Source: an uncultured Eubacteriales bacterium
GTDB lineage: Bacteria; Bacillota; Clostridia; TANB77; CAG-508
Length of the DNA: 51,152 nt
Assembly: GCA_949288175.1 (NCBI GenBank)
Contig: CASEIV010000013.1
Location: 1-51,152, forward strand
Reading direction: 5' to 3'
Under the pieces are notes generated by a model. The model was not told the origin of the DNA. It did not search any database and saw only the letters and a list, made by a program, of their open reading frames with translations. This document shows positions 17,697 through 26,346 of this stretch, piece after piece. Made by a program: the position numbers and the translations under genes. The number at the start of each line of letters is the position of its first letter. Position 1 is the stretch's first letter.

Positions 17697-17727
17697 CCGT
17701 TGCTCTACCAACTGAGCTATAGTGGCA
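17697..17727 (-). repeat. Tandem copy of the tRNA-Thr 5' half
   Basis: These 31 nt are identical to 17666-17696 (the nucleotide before the tRNA plus its first 30). The copy includes the acceptor 5' strand, the D arm and part of the anticodon stem. It lies between the promoter and the tRNA, so the precursor carries two competing 5' halves. Confidence 0.95.
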
Positions 17728-17746
17728 TATAAAATGTACAGGATAA

Positions 17747-17775
17747 ATTTTATCGCATATTTCGTATAATGTCAA
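17747..17775 (-). promoter_or_regulatory. Promoter of tRNA-Thr
   Basis: Minus strand: TTGACA (17775-17770), 17 nt, TAAAAT (17752-17747). It is flanked by a 9-bp inverted repeat, TGTACAGGA at 17735-17743 and TCCTGTACA at 17780-17788. Confidence 0.85.
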
Positions 17776-17804
17776 TTACTCCTGTACAATATTTTTGTTT
17801 CTAT

Positions 17805-18899
17805 TTATCTCTCTGATACTTCTTCTGGCATATTTTCATATAAAGGAATAATAAAGTTTAATGCTTCATCTACAGTATTAGAAGTTTCATAAATTTCCTT
17901 CATGTTACTTGCCTCTGATTGTGGAGCTAATAAATTTTGCATATATTGATGGGTATACAAACTTTCATCTTGATTAACCACATCAAACTTTTGTAAATAT
18001 AAAGTATTTTGTCCCACATTAATATATCCTTCTTTTAAGAATTCTACTCCACCGATTAATGCTTTTTCTAAGCTATCCCATCCTTGTTCATATGCATATT
18101 GCGCTGCATTTTCAATAATTTCTTCTTGTGAATTTCCTTTGGCATTGATATTAAATGGATTATACACGATTGTATTGTTATACTCACAACCTCTAGACAA
18201 TACGGTTCCATTTCTTCCCTGTTCTTGAATTAATCTGGATGCTATAAAATATGGATCTAAATTGGCATTTTTTCCTGCTTGTATCAATGCTTCTGATATA
18301 CTATCTCCTTCTAAAAAAGAACCTTCTGTTATTTCATAAATTCCTTCTTCTGTCTGTGCGCCTTCTACATATTTCAATTCAGCAAATTGGAATATGTTTT
18401 CATCATTTAATATATTTCTAGGATCCATTTGATATTTGATTGCCTTATCAGAAGCACATAACCATGTTCCATTATCAAAAGTTCTATCTTTGTCTATTTC
18501 GCATTTCCAATCCTCTGGATATTCTGAAGAATCCGGAATTAAATTTGTTGGATATTCTGTATTGTCTTTATGACCTTCATTTGCGATTACTTCTTCCCAG
18601 TCTAATTTTGTATAGAATAGTGTAAATGTCCAATTTGGATGCTCTTCTTGTAGTTTGTCTATTAATTCTTTATATCCTGGATATTTACTTTCTTTCAAGT
18701 TTTCTCCATTATATTCTACATATTTTTGTTTTTGGCTTTCCATAATCCATACAAAAATTAGACAGCAAACAAGAATCAGAATTACTATTACTACACTAAT
18801 TATCTTTACTTTTTTAGGAATGTGCTCTATTCCGTTTCTAATATTTCTTATTAAATTATTCATTACTTCTTTTATATTTTCTCTATTCATGTTTTTCAT
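17805..18899 (-). CDS. Membrane-anchored N-acetylglucosaminidase-like protein (GH73-like)
   Basis: Probably cuts peptidoglycan glycan strands outside the membrane. It has an N-terminal cytoplasmic tail, one membrane segment (about residues 30-52, VKIISVVIVILILVCCLIFV), then a catalytic region. The candidate catalytic Glu is in ASRLIQEQGRNG, followed by YNPFNINAKG, the 'NPFNI' signature of these glucosaminidases. It is about 40% identical by eye to residues of the gene at 20620, but lacks the SH3 and dockerin parts and stays tethered by its N terminus. 364 aa. Its nearest partner is the surface protein upstream. Start MKNMN at 18899 has only a weak ribosome binding site. Confidence 0.8.
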   Translation of the reverse strand: MKNMNRENIKEVMNNLIRNIRNGIEHIPKKVKIISVVIVILILVCCLIFVWIMESQKQKYVEYNGENLKESKYPGYKELIDKLQEEHPNWTFTLFYTKLDWEEVIANEGHKDNTEYPTNLIPDSSEYPEDWKCEIDKDRTFDNGTWLCASDKAIKYQMDPRNILNDENIFQFAELKYVEGAQTEEGIYEITEGSFLEGDSISEALIQAGKNANLDPYFIASRLIQEQGRNGTVLSRGCEYNNTIVYNPFNINAKGNSQEEIIENAAQYAYEQGWDSLEKALIGGVEFLKEGYINVGQNTLYLQKFDVVNQDESLYTHQYMQNLLAPQSEASNMKEIYETSNTVDEALNFIIPLYENMPEEVSER

Positions 18900-19020
18900 T
18901 ATACCACATCCTATTTGTTTTTTTCAATGTATTTATATGACTTCTGTATGAATTTTAGCTAGACATTATTACTCAACATAAGTATATTTTTATTATCTGT
19001 AAACACCTCTTTTATGTAGA

Positions 19021-19067
19021 AAAATAGAAAACACCCTTTACTTTAACGTAAATAGGTATTTTCTATT
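19021..19067 (-). terminator. Terminator of the 510-aa surface protein gene
   Basis: The minus strand has ATAGAAAATACC pairing with GGGTGTTTTCTAT, then TTTTTC. It follows the stop at 19074 directly. Confidence 0.85.
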
Positions 19068-19073
19068 ATCTTT

Positions 19074-20606
19074 TTATTTAAATCTTTTTCCTTTTTTTCT
19101 GCTCCTTCGTGGTTTATCTTCTTCATATTCATCAGTGTAATCAGAATTGTATCCCTCTAAGAAATCTCTTTTTGCTTTTTCTTTTTCTCTTTTTTCTTCA
19201 CCATCTTCGAATGCTAATCCACTAGTCATTTCTTGATTATTTTCTTTATTCGTTTCTTCTGTTGATAATGTTTGATTATCATAATTTTCTTGCAAGAAGT
19301 CACTTTGTCCATTTACAGTTTCATCATGATAATTATCAAATTGATTATCATTGTCATAATTGCCATAATCATCATAATTATTATCATATTTATCCTCATC
19401 ATTGATTCCTGCAAATGGAACTCCTGAGAATTCTTCCGCATATGCTCTATTTCTTCTACGTTTTATTACAATAATAATAACTATAATAAGTATAACAGCT
19501 ATGATTCCTCCTGCTATCATAAACATTCTTCTTTGTTCTTGTTGTTTTCTTTCTGCTTCTTCTCTTGCTAAAGCTTCTTCATCTACAAGTGATTTGTCAA
19601 CTGTTAACTGATATGTTGCTACATTATTTCCTTCACTATCGGTAACCAAAATTGTAATGGTATTTTCTCCTTCTTTTAATTCTTCATTTCCTACTATTTC
19701 TACTGTATAACTAGGGTCTGTAGCAACCGCCTGTATATCTAATGATGTATCTTCTCCAATATATTTTACTGTATATTCATATACATCTGTTTTAAACGAA
19801 GGGCTTAATTCTAAATCACCAATTGTTATGCTAGATAATCCATTAACGACTTCTGTCGTTTCTTCTGTTGCTTCTTCTCCCTCTCTTGTTACATTAATTG
19901 TATATGTTTTTGTGGTTCCATCTTCTGCTGTAACCACAACATTTAAAGCATTTTCTCCATATTCAAGTGTTTTATTTCCTGTTCCTGATATAGTTGCATT
20001 TGAATCCTGTGCTGTTGCATATACTTCTACACTTTCTACGTCTTCTGGAACTGTAACATTGTATGTAGTTGTTCCTGGAGTAAATCCTGAAAAATCATTT
20101 GGTCTAATTCCTAAATTACTTAAATTTGCATTGCTTGATTCCTCTTCTGGTTCTGAAGTAGTTGAACTACCTGTTGTGCTTCCACTAGATGATGAAGAGC
20201 CTGATGAGGAGCCACCTGAAGAAGAATTTGTTCCTGAGCTAGCACTTGTTACAGTTACATTTATTGTTCTAGTATAAGGACTATCATCACCTGTCGTACT
20301 ATTACTATCTGCAACCCTCCCTGATATAGTTATTGTTGCAGTTCCTTCTGATTGACCTTCAATACTAATAGGTATTGACTCATTTTCTACCCAATTTGCT
20401 GCACTCACCTTAGCTATTGCTGGATTAGAAGATTGAACATTTACTGTTCCTGTTACACCACTTCCTGTTAGTGTCACAGATTTACTTTGTCCAACACTCA
20501 CACTTACTTGAGAAGCTGACATTTCAATTCCTGCATAAGATATATTTCCTATAGTAATTATGCTAATTATACATATTATTAATATAAATATCTTTGTTTT
20601 TTTCAT
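19074..20606 (-). CDS. Cell-surface protein with Big-like and cadherin-like beta-sandwich domains, C-terminal membrane anchor
   Basis: Signal peptide (about residues 1-25, ending ISYAG). A Big2-like domain follows at about 26-120 (VSVSVGQSKSVTLTG; SNPAIAKVS), then a Ser/Gly/Thr linker, and a cadherin-like beta-sandwich repeat (NLGIRPNDFSGFTPGTTTYN...) at about 160-240 with a second related one to about 330. One membrane helix (about 360-385, IAGGIIAVILIIVIIIV) is followed by RRRNR and a long acidic cytoplasmic tail, ending in RRSRKKGKRFK. It is unusual in having a 120-residue charged tail inside the cell. It lies 13 nt after the dockerin glucosaminidase, so the two are probably co-transcribed. 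Ligand unknown. Confidence 0.8.
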   Translation of the reverse strand: MKKTKIFILIICIISIITIGNISYAGIEMSASQVSVSVGQSKSVTLTGSGVTGTVNVQSSNPAIAKVSAANWVENESIPISIEGQSEGTATITISGRVADSNSTTGDDSPYTRTINVTVTSASSGTNSSSGGSSSGSSSSSGSTTGSSTTSEPEEESSNANLSNLGIRPNDFSGFTPGTTTYNVTVPEDVESVEVYATAQDSNATISGTGNKTLEYGENALNVVVTAEDGTTKTYTINVTREGEEATEETTEVVNGLSSITIGDLELSPSFKTDVYEYTVKYIGEDTSLDIQAVATDPSYTVEIVGNEELKEGENTITILVTDSEGNNVATYQLTVDKSLVDEEALAREEAERKQQEQRRMFMIAGGIIAVILIIVIIIVIKRRRNRAYAEEFSGVPFAGINDEDKYDNNYDDYGNYDNDNQFDNYHDETVNGQSDFLQENYDNQTLSTEETNKENNQEMTSGLAFEDGEEKREKEKAKRDFLEGYNSDYTDEYEEDKPRRSRKKGKRFK

Positions 20607-20619
20607 TTATACCTCCCAA

Positions 20620-22152
20620 TTATAATGTTGTACCATATAAAATATTATTCTTCACTAATACGTAATCCCCTGGTGAAATTTGTCCATCACCATTTACATC
20701 TGCTGCCATTTTTTGTGTTTCATTAAATGTATTTAAACCTAATATATTATTTTTTATTAAAACATAATCTCCTGGTGAAACTTGTCCATCACCATTCACA
20801 TCACCTTTTTTTACTGTTGTTGTATTTCCATTATCCGTATTTCCTGAATTTCCACTATCTGCATTTCCAGAATCTCCAGTATTACTTCCATCATCTCCTA
20901 ATGGTAATAAATATAATTTATATTCTGCCTCATTATCATACGTTTGTCTAGCAACATATCCTTCTTCGCCATTTGCTCTTCTTATTTTATCCCAATATGT
21001 TCCTGCTACTTTTGATGTTGCCTTTTCGATTCTTGTAACAATCTCTCCACTAGATACTGCTCCTATCACAGAACCATTTGGTGCATTTCTCATATTTAAT
21101 CCACCATTTGCATTGACTTTTACAATATCTCCCGATACTGTAGCATCAGCACTTCCATCTGGTCTGCTACATGCTGTGCTTGGCATATTTTTATATAAAG
21201 GAATAATAAATGTATGTGATGAACTAACTGAATTTATATCCACATATGTTTTTCTTAAAGTATTTCCTTCGCTTTGTGCTGCCATTAAATTTTGCATATA
21301 TTGATGCCAATATAACCCATTATATTGATTTTCAACATCAAATTTTTGGAAATATAAAGTATTTTGTCCTTGTTTAATATAGTCATTTGCTATAAAGTTA
21401 ATTCCTCCTGTAATTGCCTTTTCTAATGTATTCCATCCTTGTTTTTTTGCATAATTAATTGCATTTTCAATTTCTTCTGCATCTGAATTTCCTGTTGCAC
21501 CTATATTAAATGGGTTATAATATCCACTTGCTCCAGAAGATGTTGCAGAACCATTTCTTCCTTGTTCTTGAATTAATCTTGCAATTATATAATATGGATT
21601 TATCTGTGTAGCATTTGCTGAGTTTGCGATTTCATTAGCATGTCCTTGTAAAAATGTACCACTTATCATTGAATTGATTGCATTTATATCACAACCATTA
21701 ATTGTCAATTCTTCAAATTGGAAAATATCTGATGAATTTAATGAATTTCTTGGATCCATCATATATTCAATTGCTGCTTGTGATGCACATCTCCATGTAC
21801 TATTTGTATATGAGCAAATTGGGCAAATCCATTGTCCTTGATAATTGGTTGTTGCTTGTATCATATTTCTAGGTCCTGAATTATGTCCTACATATTCATT
21901 TGAAATAACATCTGACCAATTTAAGTCTGTATATAATACTTTAAATGTCCAATTTGGATATTGGGCTTGTAAACTTTTTATTTTTTCTTTAAATCCTGGG
22001 TATAATGATTCATCAATTCCATCTATATCTGAACTAATCCATTGAGAGACTGCATATGCTTTATTATTATCAAACAATACTAATAAAGTATATGCGAGTA
22101 TTGTTAAAATTACTACGATTGAAATAAATTTTATTATTTTTACTTTTTTCAT
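20620..22152 (-). CDS. Secreted N-acetylglucosaminidase-like autolysin with SH3 and dockerin domains
   Basis: Signal peptide about residues 1-35 (MKKVKIIKFISIVVILTILA). The catalytic region carries ARLIQEQGRNG and YYNPFNIGATG, with Glu in IQEQG as the candidate acid. A bacterial SH3 domain at about 345-405 (VNANGGLNMRNAPNGSVIG) is followed by a Gly/Asn/Asp-rich linker, then a type I dockerin at the C terminus: two 22-24-residue calcium loops, DVNGDGQVSPGD and DVNGDGQISPGD, each followed by YVL(I/V)KNNIL. Both loops have the full Asp/Asn/Asp ligand pattern. 510 aa. It is the first gene of a surface cluster with the Big/cadherin protein and a paralogue. Confidence 0.85.
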   Translation of the reverse strand: MKKVKIIKFISIVVILTILAYTLLVLFDNNKAYAVSQWISSDIDGIDESLYPGFKEKIKSLQAQYPNWTFKVLYTDLNWSDVISNEYVGHNSGPRNMIQATTNYQGQWICPICSYTNSTWRCASQAAIEYMMDPRNSLNSSDIFQFEELTINGCDINAINSMISGTFLQGHANEIANSANATQINPYYIIARLIQEQGRNGSATSSGASGYYNPFNIGATGNSDAEEIENAINYAKKQGWNTLEKAITGGINFIANDYIKQGQNTLYFQKFDVENQYNGLYWHQYMQNLMAAQSEGNTLRKTYVDINSVSSSHTFIIPLYKNMPSTACSRPDGSADATVSGDIVKVNANGGLNMRNAPNGSVIGAVSSGEIVTRIEKATSKVAGTYWDKIRRANGEEGYVARQTYDNEAEYKLYLLPLGDDGSNTGDSGNADSGNSGNTDNGNTTTVKKGDVNGDGQVSPGDYVLIKNNILGLNTFNETQKMAADVNGDGQISPGDYVLVKNNILYGTTL

Positions 22153-22420
22153 GGTTTCTCTCCTTTAAAATCTTTCGTTTATCTATGTTTGTTATCTTTT
22201 TACAATTTAGTATAATTTTTGACATTATCATTATATCATTCGCATTTTTTTTAGTCAATAATTTTTTTCTTTTTTTGCTTTAAAACAGAATTATATGTTC
22301 AGACTCAAAGGCTCGAACGATAACAATTATATATTGTCTATTGGATTTGACCATGAATAAAAAGGATACTCTATAAAAATTATTTTTTTAGAAGAATATT
22401 TTTTATTTTAAAAAATTTTA
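22153..22420. other. Gap between the autolysin gene and the rseP terminator
   Basis: AT-rich and without a gene. The half near 22160-22260 is probably the promoter region of the autolysin gene (GGAGAG before ATG 22152). I saw no repeat family here and no convincing promoter pair. Confidence 0.4.
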
Positions 22421-22478
22421 AAGGCATCTAATAAACAGTCTCAAAATTAAATTTCAAGTTTCTGTTATTAGATACCTT
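22421..22478 (-). terminator. Strong terminator after rseP
   Basis: The minus strand has AAGGTATCTAATAACAG pairing with CTGTTTATTAGATGCCTT (17 bp, one bulge), then an A/T-rich stretch. It closes the rpsB-to-rseP gene series. Confidence 0.8.
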
Positions 22479-22479
22479 A

Positions 22480-23731
22480 TTAAAATAATCGCAATATATC
22501 ATTATAAGAAACATAGATAGATAAGGCGATTAGTATAGAAAATCCTAATAATTGTATGTTTATTTCATTTTCTGGTTTCATTGGTTTTCTTCTAATTGCT
22601 TCTATAATTAAAATTAATATTTTTCCTCCATCTAATGCTGGAATTGGTAGTAAATTCGTTACTCCCAAAGAAATAGATATTAAAGCCATTAAATGAATAA
22701 ATTCTCTAAATCCATTTGTTTGAGAAACCATTTCACCTATTCCAATTGGTCCTGTCATTTGGTCTATACCTACATTTCCTGTAAATAATTGTTTTACATT
22801 ATCTACAATTGAAAATACAAAATTTTTGGTTTCAACAACACCATAATAGCATCTATTTAAAAACGTATCTGGTGCCATTTTCATATTAACACCTAAATAA
22901 TAGGTAGAAACATAGTCAGGTGTAAACTCTATATTGATTTCTTGATTTTCTCTTTTAACAGTCAAAAGAATCGTTCCTGTTCCTTCCTGCTGCAATGCTT
23001 CTATAATTTTATTAGTATCTCCGTTTGTTTCTTCATTATTAATTTTGGTAATAACGTCATTTGCTTGTATTCCCTGTTTTTCACTACTACTTCCCTTTTC
23101 CACCATAATGACTTGACATTTGTCATCTAAATACATTCCTGTAACTCTTGATTGAACTTCTGTGGGTTTGATATTAAATTCTAAAATTTGTCCATTTCTT
23201 TCTACTTTTACAAGAATTTCTTTTCCAGTAGCATTTTCCATAATATCATCTAAATCATATTTATTATCTACCTTTTCTCCATTTAACGCTACAATTCTAT
23301 CTCCACTTTGAATACCTGCTTGCTCTGCTGCATATCCAGAAATTGTAGAATCAACAACATTTGAAACATATACACCTGATGTTGCCATAACAATAAAATA
23401 AACTACTACTGCAAACAAGATATTCACAATGGCTCCTGCAGCACATATCGCAATTCTCTTTGGAATACTTGCCTTAGAAAATGACCTTTCATCTTCTGAA
23501 GCTTCATCTTCTCCTTCCATACTAACATATCCACCGTAATGGAATTGCTCTTAATGAATATTTTGTTTCTTTTCCTTGTTTACTCCAAATTCCTGGTCCA
23601 AATCCAATGGAAAATTCATTTACTTTTACTTTACAAAGTTTGGCCACTATAAAGTGACCAAGTTCATGTATTAAGATTAAAAAACCTAATAATATGATAA
23701 TTTTTAAAGCAGATATAATAAATGTTATCAA
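22480..23731 (-). pseudogene. rseP: RseP-type site-2 zinc metalloprotease, split by a frameshift
   Basis: M50 protease that cuts membrane regulators. Codons 1-69 (TTG start 23731 after AAGGAGG) encode the first helix with HELGH, the zinc site, and reach RAIPL; an extra C near 23533-23536 then puts the frame into a stop. The second frame continues GGYVSMEGEDEAS...with a PDZ-like domain (DRIVALNGEKVDN and GIQANDVITKINN), membrane helices and the third zinc ligand region NLLPIPALDGGK. Total length would be normal (about 415 aa). Either a recent mutation or a sequence error. A second ATG at 23520 could start only the C-terminal piece, without HELGH. dxr, often just upstream, is absent. Confidence 0.85.
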
Positions 23732-23756
23732 ATTTTTCCTCCTTATCAAAATAAAA

Positions 23757-23821
23757 TGTCGCATCAACAAACGATCTCAATGAGACAAAATGTCGCATCA
23801 ACAAACGAACCTTATGCGACA
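23757..23821. repeat. Family D hairpin, copy 1, with adjacent half copy
   Basis: TGTCGCAT at 23791-23798 pairs with ATGCGACA at 23814-23821; between them is CAACAAACGAACCTT. A second TGTCGCATCAACAAACGA begins at 23757. The cdsA stop codon (23812-23814) lies inside the hairpin, so its last codons are part of the repeat. Confidence 0.75.
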
Positions 23822-24618
23822 AACATAAATAATACATAGGCAAAAGGTGCTAAAAATATCAAACTATCAATTCTATCTAACATTCCACCATGTCCTGGAA
23901 TCAAATTGCTGTAATCTTTTATATCTACATATCTTTTTATACTAGAAGCTGCAAAATCACCTATTTGGCCAATGATACTTAGTACAAGTCCAGCAACTCC
24001 TATTACAACATATGAATATTCCATTCCCCAGAAAGTATTTGCTACATATGTATATATTAGCATGATTAGTATTCCACCAATTGTTCCTGCTATGCAACCT
24101 TCTATTGACTTATTCGGACTAATTTTACTAAATTTATGTTTTCCAAGATATTTTCCAATAAAATAGGCAAATATATCTGTTCCCCATGCGGCAAATATAA
24201 CATACCAAATTAAAATGTTTCCATTTTCCATTCCATTGATTTTAGCAAAAAACATAATTAGCATTACAACATATAAAATACCAAAAAGTGTATAAGCTAC
24301 ATCTTTAAAATTGGTTTTCATTTCTGTTATGATAACTTGAATAAATAATAGTAATAATAATGTAGGTATAGCTAAAATAGCCATTGGTAATAAATATGTT
24401 TCTGGTATAACATGAATCAATGCAATACTAATACAACTTAAATATCCTACCCATCTCACTGGTTTTGCAATTTTTGAAATTGCATTAAAATATTCATCCA
24501 TTGCTAATATGGCAATAATTGCTAGTGCAACATCTACTACAAAAACATTTCCAATAATTAATACTAGTAATACTAGTGGAAATCCTAATAAGCCAGACGT
24601 AATTCTTTTTATATCCAT
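23812..24618 (-). CDS. cdsA: Phosphatidate cytidylyltransferase
   Basis: Makes CDP-diacylglycerol from phosphatidate and CTP for phospholipid synthesis. It is a polytopic membrane protein with about eight segments. The family signature is near the C terminus: SIKRYVDIKDYSNLIPGHGGMLDRIDS, including the GHGGxxDRxDS motif that binds CTP and Mg. KISPNKSIEGCIAG is also conserved. 268 aa, start after AGGAG. It lies between uppS (29 nt) and rseP; its last residues are encoded within the family D hairpin. Confidence 0.95.
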   Translation of the reverse strand: MDIKRITSGLLGFPLVLLVLIIGNVFVVDVALAIIAILAMDEYFNAISKIAKPVRWVGYLSCISIALIHVIPETYLLPMAILAIPTLLLLLFIQVIITEMKTNFKDVAYTLFGILYVVMLIMFFAKINGMENGNILIWYVIFAAWGTDIFAYFIGKYLGKHKFSKISPNKSIEGCIAGTIGGILIMLIYTYVANTFWGMEYSYVVIGVAGLVLSIIGQIGDFAASSIKRYVDIKDYSNLIPGHGGMLDRIDSLIFLAPFAYVLFMFVA

Positions 24619-24647
24619 AACGACTCCTCTTCTTTTCTTTTTTATTT

Positions 24648-25358
24648 TTAATTTGCTCCAAATTTTCTGGTTCTTTTTTCATATTCTACAATCGCATTAT
24701 CCAAATCCTCTTCTGTAAAGTCTGGCCAATTTTTCTCAATAAATAAAAATTCACTATATACCAATTGCCATGGTAGAAAATTGCTCAATCGTAATTCTCC
24801 ACTTGTTCTAATTAACAAATCTGGATCTGGTTCTCCTTTTGTATATAAGTTATTTGAAACCATTTCTTCTGATATATCTTGTATATCAATTTTTCCCTCT
24901 TTTACTTCTTGTGCTATATTTTTGATTGCTTTTACTAGTTCATCTCTTCCACCATAATTTAAAGCAATATTAAATGTAACACCTGTATTATCTTTTGTTC
25001 TCTCCATACAATTATTTATGCTTTTTTGCATTCCTGGTGCTAATGCAGATATATCTCCTAATATTTTTACACGAATATTTTCTGTATCAGCTCTTTTCGA
25101 ATAATCATCTAAATAACTTTGCAAAAGCATCATTAATGCTTTTACTTCTTCTTCTGTTCTTTTCCAGTTTTCTGTTGAAAATGCATATACGGTTATATAT
25201 TCTAACCCGATTTTATTTGCATATCTAACGATTTTTTCTAATGTCTTTGCTCCTGCTTTATGTCCAAAACTAGCAGGTTTCCCTTGTGCTTTTGCCCATC
25301 TTCTATTTCCATCCATAATAATGGCAATATGTCTAGGCATATATTGTTTATCAAACAT
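24648..25358 (-). CDS. uppS: Isoprenyl (undecaprenyl) diphosphate synthase, UppS
   Basis: Cis-prenyltransferase that extends farnesyl diphosphate to the C55 lipid carrier of the cell wall. Motifs: HIAIIMDGNRRWAK (catalytic Asp-Gly-Asn), YITVYAFSTENWKR, FNIALNYGGRDEL, DLLIRTSGELRLSNF and EWPDF-like NWPDFTEEDL. 236 aa. GGGAG lies 7 nt before ATG 25358. The operon order is ispA-uppS-cdsA-rseP. Confidence 0.97.
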   Translation of the reverse strand: MFDKQYMPRHIAIIMDGNRRWAKAQGKPASFGHKAGAKTLEKIVRYANKIGLEYITVYAFSTENWKRTEEEVKALMMLLQSYLDDYSKRADTENIRVKILGDISALAPGMQKSINNCMERTKDNTGVTFNIALNYGGRDELVKAIKNIAQEVKEGKIDIQDISEEMVSNNLYTKGEPDPDLLIRTSGELRLSNFLPWQLVYSEFLFIEKNWPDFTEEDLDNAIVEYEKRTRKFGAN

Positions 25359-25372
25359 GTTTATTCTCCCTC

Positions 25373-26260
25373 TTATTTATTACGTTCTTTTATGTATTTT
25401 GCCAATTCTACTAAGAATTCTGCTTTTTCATGATATATCTGTAGTTCTTCTATTGCTTCTTTGGTTAATTCTTCTAATTTTTCTTTTGCTCCCTCTAATC
25501 CATATTTAGAAACATATGTGCATTTTTCTAATATCTTATCATTTCCTACTGGTTTTCCTAAAACCTTTTCATCTCCTTCTTCTGATAAGATATCATCTTT
25601 AATTTGAAAAGCCAAACCTATTTTTTCTGCATAAGATGTTAATCTTTCTAAATCTTCTTGTGGCGCTTCTGCAAGTATTGCTCCCATTCTAACACATAAA
25701 GTTAATAAGGCTCCTGTTTTATTTTTATGGATATACTCTAAAGTTTCTTCTGAAATCTGCTTTCCTTCAACTTCAGTATCAACAAATTCTCCCCTAATCA
25801 TTTTATCTACTGCTTCTGAAAATTCATGAAATACCTTTATTTTTTTGAATAAGCCCTCTTTGTTAGAATCCTCTAAGGTTTTACTAATGACTCTATAGGC
25901 ATTATTTAATAAGCTATCTCCCGCTAAAATAGCTGTTGCTTCATTAAATTGTTTATGATTGGTTGGTTTTCCATGTCTAAAATCATCATTATCAATTCCT
26001 GGTAAATCGTCATGAATTAAGGAAAAATTGTGTATCATTTCAATAGCTACTGCAAATGGTATACATTCTTGAATATCTTTTTTAAATATTTGATATGTTG
26101 CAATGACTAAAATAGGTCTTAATCTTTTTCCACCAGCCATTAAGCTATATTCCATTGAACGATTTAACATTTCTTCTGGACATTTTTTTATTTCTATATA
26201 TTTTGCTAATTCTTCATTGACTAAATTCTGATATTGTTTTAATTCTTCTTTAAAGTCCAT
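25373..26260 (-). CDS. ispA: Polyprenyl synthetase, farnesyl diphosphate synthase type
   Basis: Makes trans-prenyl diphosphates from IPP and DMAPP. The first Asp-rich motif is DDLPGIDND (about residues 80-88), preceded by HNFSLIH; the second is QIKDDILSE, with GGKRLRP and GKPVGNDK also present. 295 aa is the size of bacterial FPP/GGPP synthases. Placed between frr and uppS, it would supply the FPP that UppS extends. The position is unusual, since in many Firmicutes ispA sits with xseB. The exact chain length (C15 or C20) is inferred. Confidence 0.92.
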   Translation of the reverse strand: MDFKEELKQYQNLVNEELAKYIEIKKCPEEMLNRSMEYSLMAGGKRLRPILVIATYQIFKKDIQECIPFAVAIEMIHNFSLIHDDLPGIDNDDFRHGKPTNHKQFNEATAILAGDSLLNNAYRVISKTLEDSNKEGLFKKIKVFHEFSEAVDKMIRGEFVDTEVEGKQISEETLEYIHKNKTGALLTLCVRMGAILAEAPQEDLERLTSYAEKIGLAFQIKDDILSEEGDEKVLGKPVGNDKILEKCTYVSKYGLEGAKEKLEELTKEAIEELQIYHEKAEFLVELAKYIKERNK

Positions 26261-26346
26261 ATCCTTGTCTGACCTTTCTAAAATATGATATCACATATGT
26301 GTATCAAAGTCTTTCATTTTATTAAAACACAAATTTCTTATACACA

